Positions 44,201 to 51,386 of a DNA stretch of 64,000 nt are shown here, piece after piece. Origin of the DNA: DHVE2 group archaeon (GTDB lineage: Archaea > Thermoplasmatota > Thermoplasmata > Thermoplasmatales > Aciduliprofundaceae); the NCBI GenBank assembly GCA_027023265.1, contig JALVVV010000054.1, positions 26,016 to 90,015 on the forward strand, in the 5' to 3' direction. The notes beneath the pieces were generated by a model. It made no database searches. It was not told the origin of the DNA and saw nothing but the letters and a program-made list of their open reading frames with translations. Numbering within the stretch: position 1 is the first letter of the stretch; each line of letters begins with the position of its first letter. The position numbers and the translations under genes were made by a program.

Positions 44201-45090
44201 AAGCTCACCGAATAATCATTGCCACTGTTGGTCGATGAGCCGATTTCTGTGCTACTGCTCACGTTATCGTAATAATACACAACTTTATTCATACCTGACT
44301 TATCATCTGAGGCAGTAGATTGCAGGGTTATTGTGCCGCTCACATAAGAGCCGCTACTTGGTGCAACCCACGATATTGTGGGCGGTGTGTTATCTACATT
44401 AAAATCCACGGTGCTCGACTGCTTGCTGTTGCCTGCCTTGTCGTATGCAATTGCATATACGCTGTGCTGTCCTTCGCTTGTAGATGTGCTATCCCATGAA
44501 TATGTGTATGGCGAGGAGGAATCTGTGCCTACCTTCGAGCCATCTACATAAAAATCAACATGGCTTATTGCATTATTGTCGGTAGCATCTGCTTGAAGCT
44601 CCACATTGCCATGAACCCACTGCCCCGATGTGGGCGCAGTGATTGAGCAACTTGGAGCTGTGTTATCTATATATATTGTGATAGTAGTAGATACCCTCTG
44701 ACTCATACCCGGCACAACTTCCGCTTCGAGTGTATGTGAGCCTTCTGGGGTAGGCAAGGTGTAATCAGTAGAGACTGTTCCGCTATTGTCTTTTGGGCTT
44801 GAGCTGTATATCTGCGTGCCGTCAAAATAGATATTCACTTCCTCGGCATCATCTAATTTTCTTTCCCCAGTGTCTGGGTCAATATACCACCCTGCATTAT
44901 ACGATACACTAATATCTATGTCTGTGCCCCCTTTGAAATACTCGCCATCGCTGGGTTCGTTAAAAGACACGCTTGCCGCCCTCGTGTTTTGTGCAATACC
45001 AGTATTGTCCATACTCCCATGCATCATGCTCATCACGGGAGTGATTGCCATCAGCAACACTAAAACCAGAACCAGCATTTTCGTTTTCAT
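38209..45090 (-). CDS. Giant Ig-repeat surface protein with membrane anchor and cytoplasmic winged-helix-like tail
   Basis: 2293 residues and the first gene of the operon. Signal peptide (1-25). About 20 tandem Ig-like modules of roughly 90-115 residues follow, each opening with a boundary such as IDTTPP or VDNTPP and carrying AYDKAGN or DNAGN near the end, like bacterial adhesin Ig-type repeats. Near residue 2140 there is a PKD-like domain (AGEETTFYADAYDVKGDTLN). Then a Ser/Gly spacer, one span (FMGLILPILLFIGLLVLVLL), a basic KKRKKGG stop, and a 70-residue cytoplasmic part (LSEEELAILNDIKRFLEQ, SNDVLLVLDYGVSKGIF) that looks like a winged helix. Likely an adhesin or contact sensor for the secretion-like machine. 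Confidence 0.9.
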   Translation of the reverse strand: MKTKMLVLVLVLLMAITPVMSMMHGSMDNTGIAQNTRAASVSFNEPSDGEYFKGGTDIDISVSYNAGWYIDPDTGERKLDDAEEVNIYFDGTQIYSSSPKDNSGTVSTDYTLPTPEGSHTLEAEVVPGMSQRVSTTITIYIDNTAPSCSITAPTSGQWVHGNVELQADATDNNAISHVDFYVDGSKVGTDSSSPYTYSWDSTSTSEGQHSVYAIAYDKAGNSKQSSTVDFNVDNTPPTISWVAPSSGSYVSGTITLQSTASDDKSGMNKVVYYYDNVSSSTEIGSSTNSGNDYSVSFDTTTVSTGDHTIYAVAYDNVGNTASQTITLHIDNSPPSVSISSPTSTYIRGTVVITADASDSGIAKVVFYEDSTSNTPLGTDTSSPYQATWNAAGESGTHTIYAVAYNNAGLSKTTSRTYTVDNDAPIITISTPTGGEAYSGTVYINATASDSGSGVASMSLSIDSSQITSSNSGSISYLWDTTTVSDGNHQITVSAQDNAGNTNTETITITVDNTPPEPFNLSAPANNTLTNTKSIDFSWQEDQDTSGGSGIDTYTLVIWNTTSGAYYNQTGLTTNYKNGVPLPNDGKYGWYVIAYDKVGNARRSSQVYYLTIDTTGVAVSLSVSNNYFSPNGDGHYDTTTLTASTKDGSTVSWYVEIYSTSNVLEKTYKPADSSSFSWTWDGTNTYDSVLTTGTYTFKVYAKDNAGNNNSFTISTTIDLNPPTSFSLSSPSDGAYVNTSTPLFSWASSGDGESGLMKYQLFISTSAPSNYLTANYVYNITSGQSLKIPDSLPDGTYYWWVVAWDNVYNYRVDTNSGSNSYWKLTIDTTPPTFDSVSVSPYWYSPNGDGFHDTLYINATASESVSWNVEIYYQGNETYPFPSTTGTLFVQRYGGQLNYGDGQYYVLFTITDNAGNTATKTVYFVQDTTPMAKPVLEAPANHAYLNSSTVQFSWNNAPSDTTTNSWWKDWFELYDDSGHLIDSSNFTARGTSGMQYSYILPDGVYQYHVIRYDKAGNVVDSGYYTFTVDTTPPTRPVLLAPADSTLTNADVINFTWQASNDATPLTYYLNLYYASTGQPYHSYSTTVNYYNLNVSSISAQQAFIWNVSVVDSAGNGNISANTWHLSIDHDIPTFNYTISNHYITPNNDGRLDELYINTTSTSNGGENLKWEFIISNATGVVEREYISSGYTSTYTWVWNGKDNSGNVVLDSKYTIKIDAFDPAGNKRTATTWVIVDTVAPAVPMITAPANDLYSNSSAINITWTPFNDTNITVAKLNIYNSTGIYESLSLSMGDYYYKVLCPDGHYYAQLMVEDIAGNQNLSNAVHFTIDTTAPSNFNLLTPANHAYANYTALNFTWSNTIDTNFDHYTLVLAYNSSVYEYNTTANYTMLDLPEGEYNVSWYVVAWDKANNTESTTVNMLYIDTVAPRNLTNLAPAGLVNDTNNITFTWNAVSDAYFANYTLYMLYQNGTEFFHQYLFSPTDNRTTIWIPNGFYKWYVVAWDKAGNKNISLVENLTIDTDAPYGLLSLNSTYGTLNITIRMYAYDNTTGVGYFRYAIDNGSWSGWISFASEYVIDIGTAGIHNVSVQFKDNAGHVSPVYTEQTMVSTAPPSVNFEVENATATQGYNNTTGWSNITLSINGTSETGMSQMRILIYNESGGLVFDSGWIDYNSTYLIHLSESGYYNITVYVKDHAGLTANATQRIYEDLSAPAISNIDFEHYIAFANETNITINATDFSGIARWGYELNGTMHWFDNSTFTIMLPITEGNYTLTLYVQDIFGNVAQRQIWLYEIQHRPTGTVSVQQQLLNNDTIIVNLFGTDKVFTVVGVYVKVDNGNWVYYNYTTQLHISVLNDGNHTIYVKYMTQQGVESKIYATWAVVDTAPPETEIISHIPQYTNATSITIVVQGNDTLLGFAYYKVYVKYNGGAWGYIGVYLPNQTTLTISLLHEGTYSIAIVGYDKAGNHESLKAKATIVVDRIAPTLVIKGNNETLTNTFYYNLSWNATDNTGIAYYLIYIYKGNLTRAEPWKVINTTATSISVRLDDNATYTIEIRAYDDAGNYVQRAVKVSENYNYPPSIEKTDIPQNATAGEETTFYADAYDVKGDTLNYTWLIGNKTVGYGQYLKYKFPKAGSYNLTLIVSDGVHNITRTWNITVAQSSIHSRGGSSGSLDIFMGLILPILLFIGLLVLVLLLLVFMMKKRKKGGEEREEELSEEELAILNDIKRFLEQHNGEKIDVVVKAVANKMNVHSNDVLLVLDYGVSKGIFTKEMDADGNVRVFLTSSKIEVEKSKGESGGS

Positions 45091-45122
45091 TTTTCCCCCT
45101 CTAAATTTCCTATGAAATCTGT

Positions 45123-45145
45123 AAAATATATTTTAGTATTTAAAG
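45123..45145 (-). promoter_or_regulatory. Candidate promoter of the nine-gene operon
   Basis: Two AT-rich TATA-like stretches, AAAATATATTTTA (45123-45135) and TATTTAAAG (45137-45145), are placed to start transcription about 12 to 24 bases before ATG 45090, which follows GGGGGAAAA. No other promoter is seen before 31171 on this strand, so one long transcript is likely. Confidence 0.45.
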
Positions 45146-45192
45146 ATTTGCATAATCTTCTAAAAATATGGTAATGGAAATCCAGTAAAAAA

Positions 45193-45588
45193 GGACAAGT
45201 TGTAACCCCACATAAAAATAAAATAGAAGGTATTAATGCATGATGAGCAAGAAATTTGAGTTAATAAAGGTATAAATACAGGGCAAAAATTTCACTTTAC
45301 TATTGCGGTATACCAGAAGCACCAGTAAAATGCTCGCATATGATTGCGAAGGATGCTCCTGGAAAAGACCAAATTGCTGGGGTGAAAAAATAGATACCTG
45401 CATAGAAACGTAATTGAATCATTTTTCCACTCATTCAAAAGAGAAGTTGGAGATTACATTTTCGCTAATTCTTTTTACATTGCTTCTAAACTTCTTCTCT
45501 TTAAACTGCTGGATTATGACCTTTATATTAAATAACCACTCTTCTTTTATCTCTCCTTTTCCATGTTTTCCAAGGAATTCAACTTACC
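45193..45588 (+). mobile_element. Decayed insertion sequence, copy 3 (396 bp)
   Basis: Left end GGACAAGTTGTAACCCC and right end TTCAACTTACC correspond to the ends of copy 1. The inner start ATGAGCAAGAAATTTGAG parallels copy 1's ATGAGCAGGAAGTTAGAC, and a late stretch (TCATTCAAAAGAGAAGTTGG, then ATTGCTTCTAAA) parallels copy 1's transposase C-terminus. Most of the middle is deleted and stops are frequent. Orientation is opposite to copy 2, so copies 2 and 3 bracket the VirB-like operon as inverted ends. Confidence 0.75.
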
Positions 45589-45609
45589 CACATACAAACC
45601 ATTTTCTTT

Positions 45610-48020
45610 CTATCCATCCCCACGCACATATTCGTCCACTAACCCCATTGCTGCTCGCATCTTTGCCTCTGGCGCCTGGGTCTTCTTTAAGATATCTTCA
45701 GAAGATAAACCTTCCCAACTGTCAGCCCTAAACTTCTTCTTAAAGCTATTCCTCAACCTCTCGAATCCCTCCACGCCGTCCAGTTTTTCCCACGCGGAGC
45801 GGAAGAACCGCGTCGGGCTCTCCTTCCTGAGTTCCATGTACGCTTTTATCCATCTGATTATGTTTTTTCATATGCATTTCCGCCCAGATCAAAGAATCCG
45901 TGACCAACTTCGGAGGCGAGCGCGCGGATGAAATTCTTTCCCTCATCATTTGATGTTACACCTGCAATGCTATTTATATCCCTGAAGATCTCGCTCTAAC
46001 TTTTATCTGTAATTTCGCGCATTGCTGTAAGTCCCATTCTCTCCTCTTCGCTCATAGCAGCAAGCTCTCCCTTCGTAAACCCGAAATCCAAAGATACTTT
46101 AACGGTCAATGCCATTAATCCGAACCCGAATCCCTTATCAAACAGCAGGCCGAAAAGTTCGGGCCAAATCTGCAATGCCCCATACGCTGCTGCGAAAGCG
46201 GCGGAGATAAGAAGTATGTGCCTCGATAGCCCCATCCCTTTCCACGCTCTCAATAAATTAATTATGTTATCTCCCAGTGAATCCAAAAACTCTCCTACTT
46301 TTGAACCGCTCTCTACCACTTTGCTTACTATCGTGCCCATTGTGCCTCTGAACGCATCCGCTATCCCGCTGCCTATCTCACTTCCTGCCACTATCAGAAG
46401 TATGTTGGCTCCGATGTATCCCTCGATACACTCTATCTTGAACTCTATGTTGTTCGGATTTATTCCTATAGCTTGTGCGTCTTCTTCATACTCTTCTACT
46501 ACTCCATCATACATCCCCTTAAGCGCGTTCCATACTCCGGTTAACCCCTCTTCCCTTATCATTGTTCCAATCTTTGAAAATCCCTGGGACATTTTACCCC
46601 AATCATTTGGATTTATCAATTCTGCTATACTCGCTCCAGTATATTCAAAAACTCTCATCGTTCCAGCTATTCTTCCTGCAACCTCCGGATGATTTGTATA
46701 TTTCACTAACAGTGCGCCAAGTCCATATGCCATTACTTGAAACAGAGAGTTTAAATGGAACTTTTCAACCCTCGCATTGCCCAGTGTGTCGTATGCCATA
46801 AACACGAATGTGGCACCGTCAAATGGATCTCCCCAATCTAACCCGATGTATCTCTCTCCGCTGCTTGTTGTCGAATTTATGTTGTCTATCTCATCCACCT
46901 TTCCGCCATCTTTGTAAAACACTATTTTGCTTATTTTATTTTCATCGTACAAATTCCAGTACCAGTGAATCCTGTATTCACCACTTTTTTCTCATAACTA
47001 ACCGATCCTTCCGGTCCATTTAAATTTACAAGTGTCGCATCCTCACCCTGTGTATACTCATCTAAGTCATTCACTCCATCCCCATCTGTATCTTTCTTAT
47101 TTGGATCGCTATCTATTTGATATTCCAGCCCATCCCTTAATCCATCTCCATCCGTGTCCCATTTGTGTGGATTAGATGTAACATGATACCTCACTATGGA
47201 ATTATCTAAATCTTTACTCTTTTTATGTCGTTCAGTAATTCTCCAAAAGCATCGATATTCTTAACAGCATATACATACCACCCATTTACCTCCTCGTAAT
47301 CTCCCAAGCCATCTCCGTCCGTATCCTTGCTCACCGGATCCAATCCCATATTTTTCGCCTGCATGTCGCTGAGCCCATCTCCATCGCTATCCGCAACACA
47401 GGGATTGGAATACACACGCTTGCTCTGAAGATGCCCATGTTGATCGTACCACTTCACAACCCATCCCGTCTTAACCCAAAGTAATCATTTAAACCATCGC
47501 CATCCGTATCTATATTACGTGGATTTGTACCCAATATGTACTCCTCGTAATTTGTCAGTTTATCTCCGTCTTTATCCCAATACTTATCCCACTTGTTTGT
47601 TGGATCCAATCCATACTCTACTTCCCAGCCGTCCGGCATCCCATCTCCGTCTGTATCCATGTCCCACATCAATGCTTTACCAATTACTTTACGCACACCA
47701 CTTACAACATTCTCTAAAATTAGATGGCAATCCTTTATCCAGCTAACATAGTAACTCATCCCCATAGCAACCTTTCCACTTACATCTCTCTCGTGGAGCA
47801 CCCCATCGTACCAGTAAACACGGTGCCCGGTGCTTACAATCCACCTGCTGCCTTTAATTTTACCATCAATTATTTTCTCACCTGTTACCCTAATCCCTCC
47901 AACATAGTACCCGTCTCCTTCCTTATTCCAGAACCGGCTATTCTTTTCTATTTTTACCTCTCCTGTCCTCCAAACCATCATGTCGTAACTTACAAGTCCA
48001 GATGTTTCATTATTGCGCAA
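45610..48020 (-). pseudogene. Broken gene for a calcium-binding-repeat (TSP3-like) surface protein
   Basis: Five pieces on minus make one protein when single bases are restored. Upstream piece (47454-48020) ends [11 protein letters not shown]; restoring one G (CCC 47475-47477) leads to [13 protein letters not shown]. Restoring one A at 47220-47224 gives [16 protein letters not shown]; one A at 46985-46990 gives EKKSGEYRIHWYWNLYDEN; TAG 45996-45998 splits TDKS from SEIFRDINS; one A at 45863-45868 gives YEKNIIRWIKAYMELR. The frame closes at 45610. Repeats of DxDGDGxxD (for example [10 protein letters not shown]) resemble calcium-binding thrombospondin type 3 motifs; the rest is a helical domain with hydrophobic stretches. 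The 5' end lacks a signal peptide, so it is also truncated. Confidence 0.8.
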
Positions 48021-48079
48021 ATATCATATTCCAACAGGTAAACGAGGATTCAAAATATATATATATTGAAATATACCCA

Positions 48080-48097
48080 TTACACTTTACCGTGTAA
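48080..48097 (-). terminator. Small hairpin downstream of the Nob1-like gene
   Basis: TTACAC-n6-GTGTAA, a perfect 6-base stem 22 bases after the stop of the 48119-48562 gene. May be a terminator or an operator; no T run directly follows. Confidence 0.3.
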
Positions 48098-48118
48098 AAT
48101 AATTTTGTGTTTCCAGCA

Positions 48119-48562
48119 CTACTTATCTCTTACCCTTCTCAACCGCCCACCGCAGACAGGGCAGTGTTCGTATTTTTTCCGGTAGTACCTGCCGCAGGAC
48201 TCACAGCGCCATTTCCACTTTCTCGCTTCTTTTATACCTAACATCTCCGCTGTTTCGTACTTAATTCCCATAAAATGTGCAACATTCTGAATGGCATAGT
48301 CATCAGTTATTATCACCCCATTAACCTGCAGGGCAAGGGCAAGCACATCCACATCCGTGCGTGAAAGCACCTCGTAATCACCCGTTTTTTTACTTGCTTT
48401 CACAACCTTGCTCACAAATTCGTCACCAGGGGAAACAATTTCATACATTTCAATATCTGGGGATTTGTAATGCACCTCCGAGTACACGGAAGGCGGAATA
48501 ACAACCTCTGACGGGGGCAGAGCGAGCCCAGCCAAAATTGCGGAGGTGTCCAGAACGTACAT
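48119..48562 (-). CDS. nob1: Nob1-like PIN endoribonuclease with zinc ribbon
   Basis: 147 residues from ATG 48562, chosen because a TATA-like AAAATATTT (48584-48592) lies 26 bases upstream. PIN domain: MYVLDTSAILAGL (first Asp), SRTDVDVLALAL, VIITDDYAIQNVA (later Asps). The C-terminus is a zinc ribbon, WRCESCGRYY then HCPVCGGRL. This layout is that of Nob1, which cuts the 3' end of pre-16S/18S rRNA in ribosome maturation. Length is normal for archaea. Confidence 0.92.
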   Translation of the reverse strand: MYVLDTSAILAGLALPPSEVVIPPSVYSEVHYKSPDIEMYEIVSPGDEFVSKVVKASKKTGDYEVLSRTDVDVLALALQVNGVIITDDYAIQNVAHFMGIKYETAEMLGIKEARKWKWRCESCGRYYRKKYEHCPVCGGRLRRVRDK

Positions 48563-48653
48563 AATGGGAAATGGTATTATTTCAAAATATTTTTTCCCGA
48601 GGCGCAAATTACCGCAAAAAGATTAAATAATATAAAAACTAAACTAAATATAG

Positions 48654-50174
48654 ATGTTGGATGAAATTATCGCAGATGTGATTACGATTCTCATATTCAT
48701 TTATTATTTTCTATACATACGAAAGAGAATTGAAAAAAATCAACTGTTTTACGTGCTGCTCATATTCATAAGCGGCATATGGATTCTCACAATCTCGGAC
48801 ATAATTTCAGTGTTATACGTATCCAACCCAACGATTGAATGTTACGGGGGAAAGGCCACGGCAATAGGAACCCTGATAGGCGTGCTGGGATTGCTCACTT
48901 CATTAACAATGTTTCCTAGAAAAAACATAGTTTACAAGGCGATTCCATCCATTTACGTGATATCTGCACTGTTATCCGTGTACCTGTTTTTTTCTCCCCA
49001 TCTCATGTACTGCCATTCAGAGCTGGGTGCGATGCGCGGTGAACTCTGGAGCCTGTTTCTCCTGTGGGTATTCAGTCTCCTGTTTCTGACCGTGTTAATC
49101 CCCCTATACAATCTCATTTTTTCCAATAAAAAGGTTGAAAAGTTACAGGCAGCTTACATGGCAATAGGCTCTTCCCTTGTGATAATATATTTAGGCGTAG
49201 CACAGCTTATTCCCATTTACTTCGAAAATTTTGAGTACTTTTCGGCAGTGCACATTCTCCCATTCATAGGCCTTCTTTTCACAATAGCCCTTGTAAAATA
49301 CGGGATGTTCATAGTAACTCCCACCCGCGAGAAGAAGAAAGTGGAAGAATGCTGCGTGAGAATTGAAAATCACAGGATAAACGGTATTGCAAACAAGCAC
49401 ACCGCATATCGCTCATTCAGAGATGAAATATCGAAAAGGCCGGGATTAATTATTACAATAACACCGCCATATCTCTTGAAGAGCAGGTACCTTCTGGAAA
49501 AAACACCGATAGTGTGGCTATCCTATTTCAGCGGTGATTATAAAAACGCTGTGGTTCCTGACAGGCTTCATTTTGAGGTGATGTACGCAGCGATGAACTT
49601 CATAGACAATGGAGGTTCACTCATACTGATCGATGGAGCGGAGTATCTCATAGAAAATTTCGGACGCAGGAACTTTGCAGAGTTCGTAGAGGATATAGAA
49701 GAAATGGGAAACGGGACAACAATCGTGCTCGCGGTTGAATCAATCAAATACGTGCAGGGACTCGCAGACAGGACAATGGAGAAGAAAACAAACGTACCTG
49801 ATCCACGCGTGATTATGCTTCAAAATACACGAACAATAAAAGATAATGCCCTTTTGGTGATAACCACTCGCAAAGAGGAGGATATCAAAAGGGAACTTGG
49901 AGATAACATGGAAATCCTGAGATTAGCGGGAGATTACAACGTTGACAGGCTCATATTTGAAGGAATTAAGAAAATAGAAGACTCGCAAAAAAAGGACGTT
50001 TACATAGATTGCACGGATTTCATAATCTCCGTGGGCACCCCCAAGAACGTTATGAATCTACTGAAAGATATCATAGATATAATAATCCCAAAAGGTGGAA
50101 AATTATACGTAAGATACACTCCCCGTGCAGAAGAGTCTCCGCTAATCTCCCAGTTTATAGAGAGTATTCAGTGA
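48654..50174 (+). CDS. Seven-span membrane protein with cytoplasmic DUF835 domain
   Basis: 506 residues. The first 225 residues hold seven hydrophobic spans, as in 7TM sensor N-termini. The cytoplasmic part (about 230-506) has DUF835-like features: PGLIITITPPYLLKSRYLL, PIVWLSYFSGDY, DNGGSLILIDGAEYLIENFG, and ends in a further beta/alpha fold (VYIDCTDFIISVGTPKN). No kinase motifs are present. DUF835 occurs in archaeal signalling proteins; its role is unknown. TATA-like TTAAATA centred about 27 bases before the ATG suggests a leaderless transcript. Confidence 0.8.
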   Translation: MLDEIIADVITILIFIYYFLYIRKRIEKNQLFYVLLIFISGIWILTISDIISVLYVSNPTIECYGGKATAIGTLIGVLGLLTSLTMFPRKNIVYKAIPSIYVISALLSVYLFFSPHLMYCHSELGAMRGELWSLFLLWVFSLLFLTVLIPLYNLIFSNKKVEKLQAAYMAIGSSLVIIYLGVAQLIPIYFENFEYFSAVHILPFIGLLFTIALVKYGMFIVTPTREKKKVEECCVRIENHRINGIANKHTAYRSFRDEISKRPGLIITITPPYLLKSRYLLEKTPIVWLSYFSGDYKNAVVPDRLHFEVMYAAMNFIDNGGSLILIDGAEYLIENFGRRNFAEFVEDIEEMGNGTTIVLAVESIKYVQGLADRTMEKKTNVPDPRVIMLQNTRTIKDNALLVITTRKEEDIKRELGDNMEILRLAGDYNVDRLIFEGIKKIEDSQKKDVYIDCTDFIISVGTPKNVMNLLKDIIDIIIPKGGKLYVRYTPRAEESPLISQFIESIQ

Positions 50175-50926
50175 GTCTCTATTCTTTCCTTGGCTATATT
50201 GTAAGCCTTCTCTCCGCTAAGGAGCATGCCTCCAAAAGTAGGGCCCATGCGGGGGGTTCCACTAACCCCGTTCGCAGCCATGCCGCAGACCACGAGACCA
50301 GGATATATTTCCCTCGTATTCCTCACCGTGCCCTCGTCACCAGCCTCAACGTCCATAGCGCCCTCACCCTGTATTACAATCTCAGTTTTTCTCCGTGCAA
50401 GATGTTTCACAACTTCCGCTGGATGTCCTGTGGCATCAATGACTACTTTTGAAGTTATCATTAGGGGATCAACCATCAAGTTTGCAATAGGCACCGTTGA
50501 CCAGTTCATTACCACGCCGCGAACCTCATCATCCTTCAAAACAATATCCTCCGCGTAAATTCCATTTAAAATCCTTGCTCCACTCTGGGACAGCCTGTAA
50601 ATCAACGCCCCTGCAAGCTCCACAGCGCTGGCAACGTACAAATCTCCCCTCTTCTCGCTCCTTACCCCTATCTCATCAAATATCCTTTTAGAATTCTCCG
50701 AGAAGGTAATCACGTTGAAGAACATACCTCCTCCCCAGATTCCTCCACCCAAAGAAAGCCTGCGATCTAAAAGCACCGTTTCGTAGCCATCTCTGGCAAG
50801 TTTATAAGCAGCGTACAATCCAGAGGGCCCGCCACCAACCACAACGGCATCCACCTCAAGAGAGTCCCTGAGCATCTTAAAGTACTCTTCAATTATTAAC
50901 TCGCTTATGCGCTTTTCAAGAGCCAT
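50168..50926 (-). CDS. thi4: Thi4-type thiazole synthase (Met at the usual Cys/His position)
   Basis: 252 residues from ATG 50926 (a TTG at 50971 is possible). FAD/NAD fold: AVVVGGGPSGLYAAYKLA, VLLDRRLSLGGGIWGGGMFF, TGHPAEVVKHL, and MAANGVSGTPRMGPTFGGMLLSG, all typical of Thi4, which makes the thiazole of thiamine from NAD, glycine and a sulfur donor. Eukaryotic enzymes give up the sulfur of an active-site cysteine; archaeal ones have histidine and use sulfide. Here the matching position (ANLMVDPL, near residue 150) is methionine by my alignment. Its 3' end overlaps the DUF835 gene convergently by seven bases. Confidence 0.88.
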   Translation of the reverse strand: MALEKRISELIIEEYFKMLRDSLEVDAVVVGGGPSGLYAAYKLARDGYETVLLDRRLSLGGGIWGGGMFFNVITFSENSKRIFDEIGVRSEKRGDLYVASAVELAGALIYRLSQSGARILNGIYAEDIVLKDDEVRGVVMNWSTVPIANLMVDPLMITSKVVIDATGHPAEVVKHLARRKTEIVIQGEGAMDVEAGDEGTVRNTREIYPGLVVCGMAANGVSGTPRMGPTFGGMLLSGEKAYNIAKERIETH

Positions 50927-50967
50927 GGAGACAGTGATGGCAAGCACATTAATATCGTTTTCCAAAA

Positions 50968-51369
50968 TCAAAAATTATCACTAATGCATTCCCTGTACTT
51001 CCTGAAAATGTACCTGGCACTCCTCAGAAGTAAAAATACACCCGAAGGTATAAGAAAAATGAAAGGGACAATCAAGTATAAAATGGTATCACGGGGTATG
51101 ATAAAAAACAGGAAAACAAACTCCCCAAACAGCAATCCCCACACGAAACTCACGAATGGTCAGTACCTGTAAAAACTATTCATTTTCTGCTTCAAGGAAT
51201 AAACAAGCGGAAAATAATTGAAGGGCAGGTTTGAATCGTAAATATACGAAGGAGGCACGTAATTAATCTAAGGGTGCATCGTGAGATACAGAGAGGGATA
51301 CACAAGAAAAATAGAAAAGCAAAGGAGGAAAGAGACCATGGACCAGATAATCTGAAAACAGATGGGCAT
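50968..51369 (-). pseudogene. Decayed tandem copy of the downstream-located four-span membrane protein gene
   Basis: From ATG 51369 (GGGAGGTG upstream) the minus strand reads MPICFQIIWSMVSFLL..., stops at TAG after TMHP, resumes with YDSNLPFNYFPLVYSLKQK-like text, stops at TGA in FYRY*PFVSFVWG, then runs to the end at 50968. This parallels the intact gene at 51387-51803 segment by segment (FFNYVPLMASLSWRM, FYRYWTFVSFVWG). Two stops plus frame changes make it dead. It lies directly after that gene, so it is a tandem duplication. Confidence 0.65.
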
Positions 51370-51386
51370 TTTTCCGGTACACCTCC

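Noticed and set aside
38351..44318. Many open frames on the plus strand opposite the giant surface gene
   Set aside because: They follow the codon pattern of the long minus-strand gene, lack ribosome sites and have no recognisable domains.
38209..45090. Repeat array that might be a CRISPR or long direct-repeat locus
   Set aside because: The repetition is at the protein level (Ig-like modules with varied DNA); there are no short identical repeats with equal spacers.
45610..45949. Independent small genes in the 45.6-45.9 kb stretch
   Set aside because: Their frames join with the upstream calcium-repeat gene after one base is restored, so they are pieces of one pseudogene.
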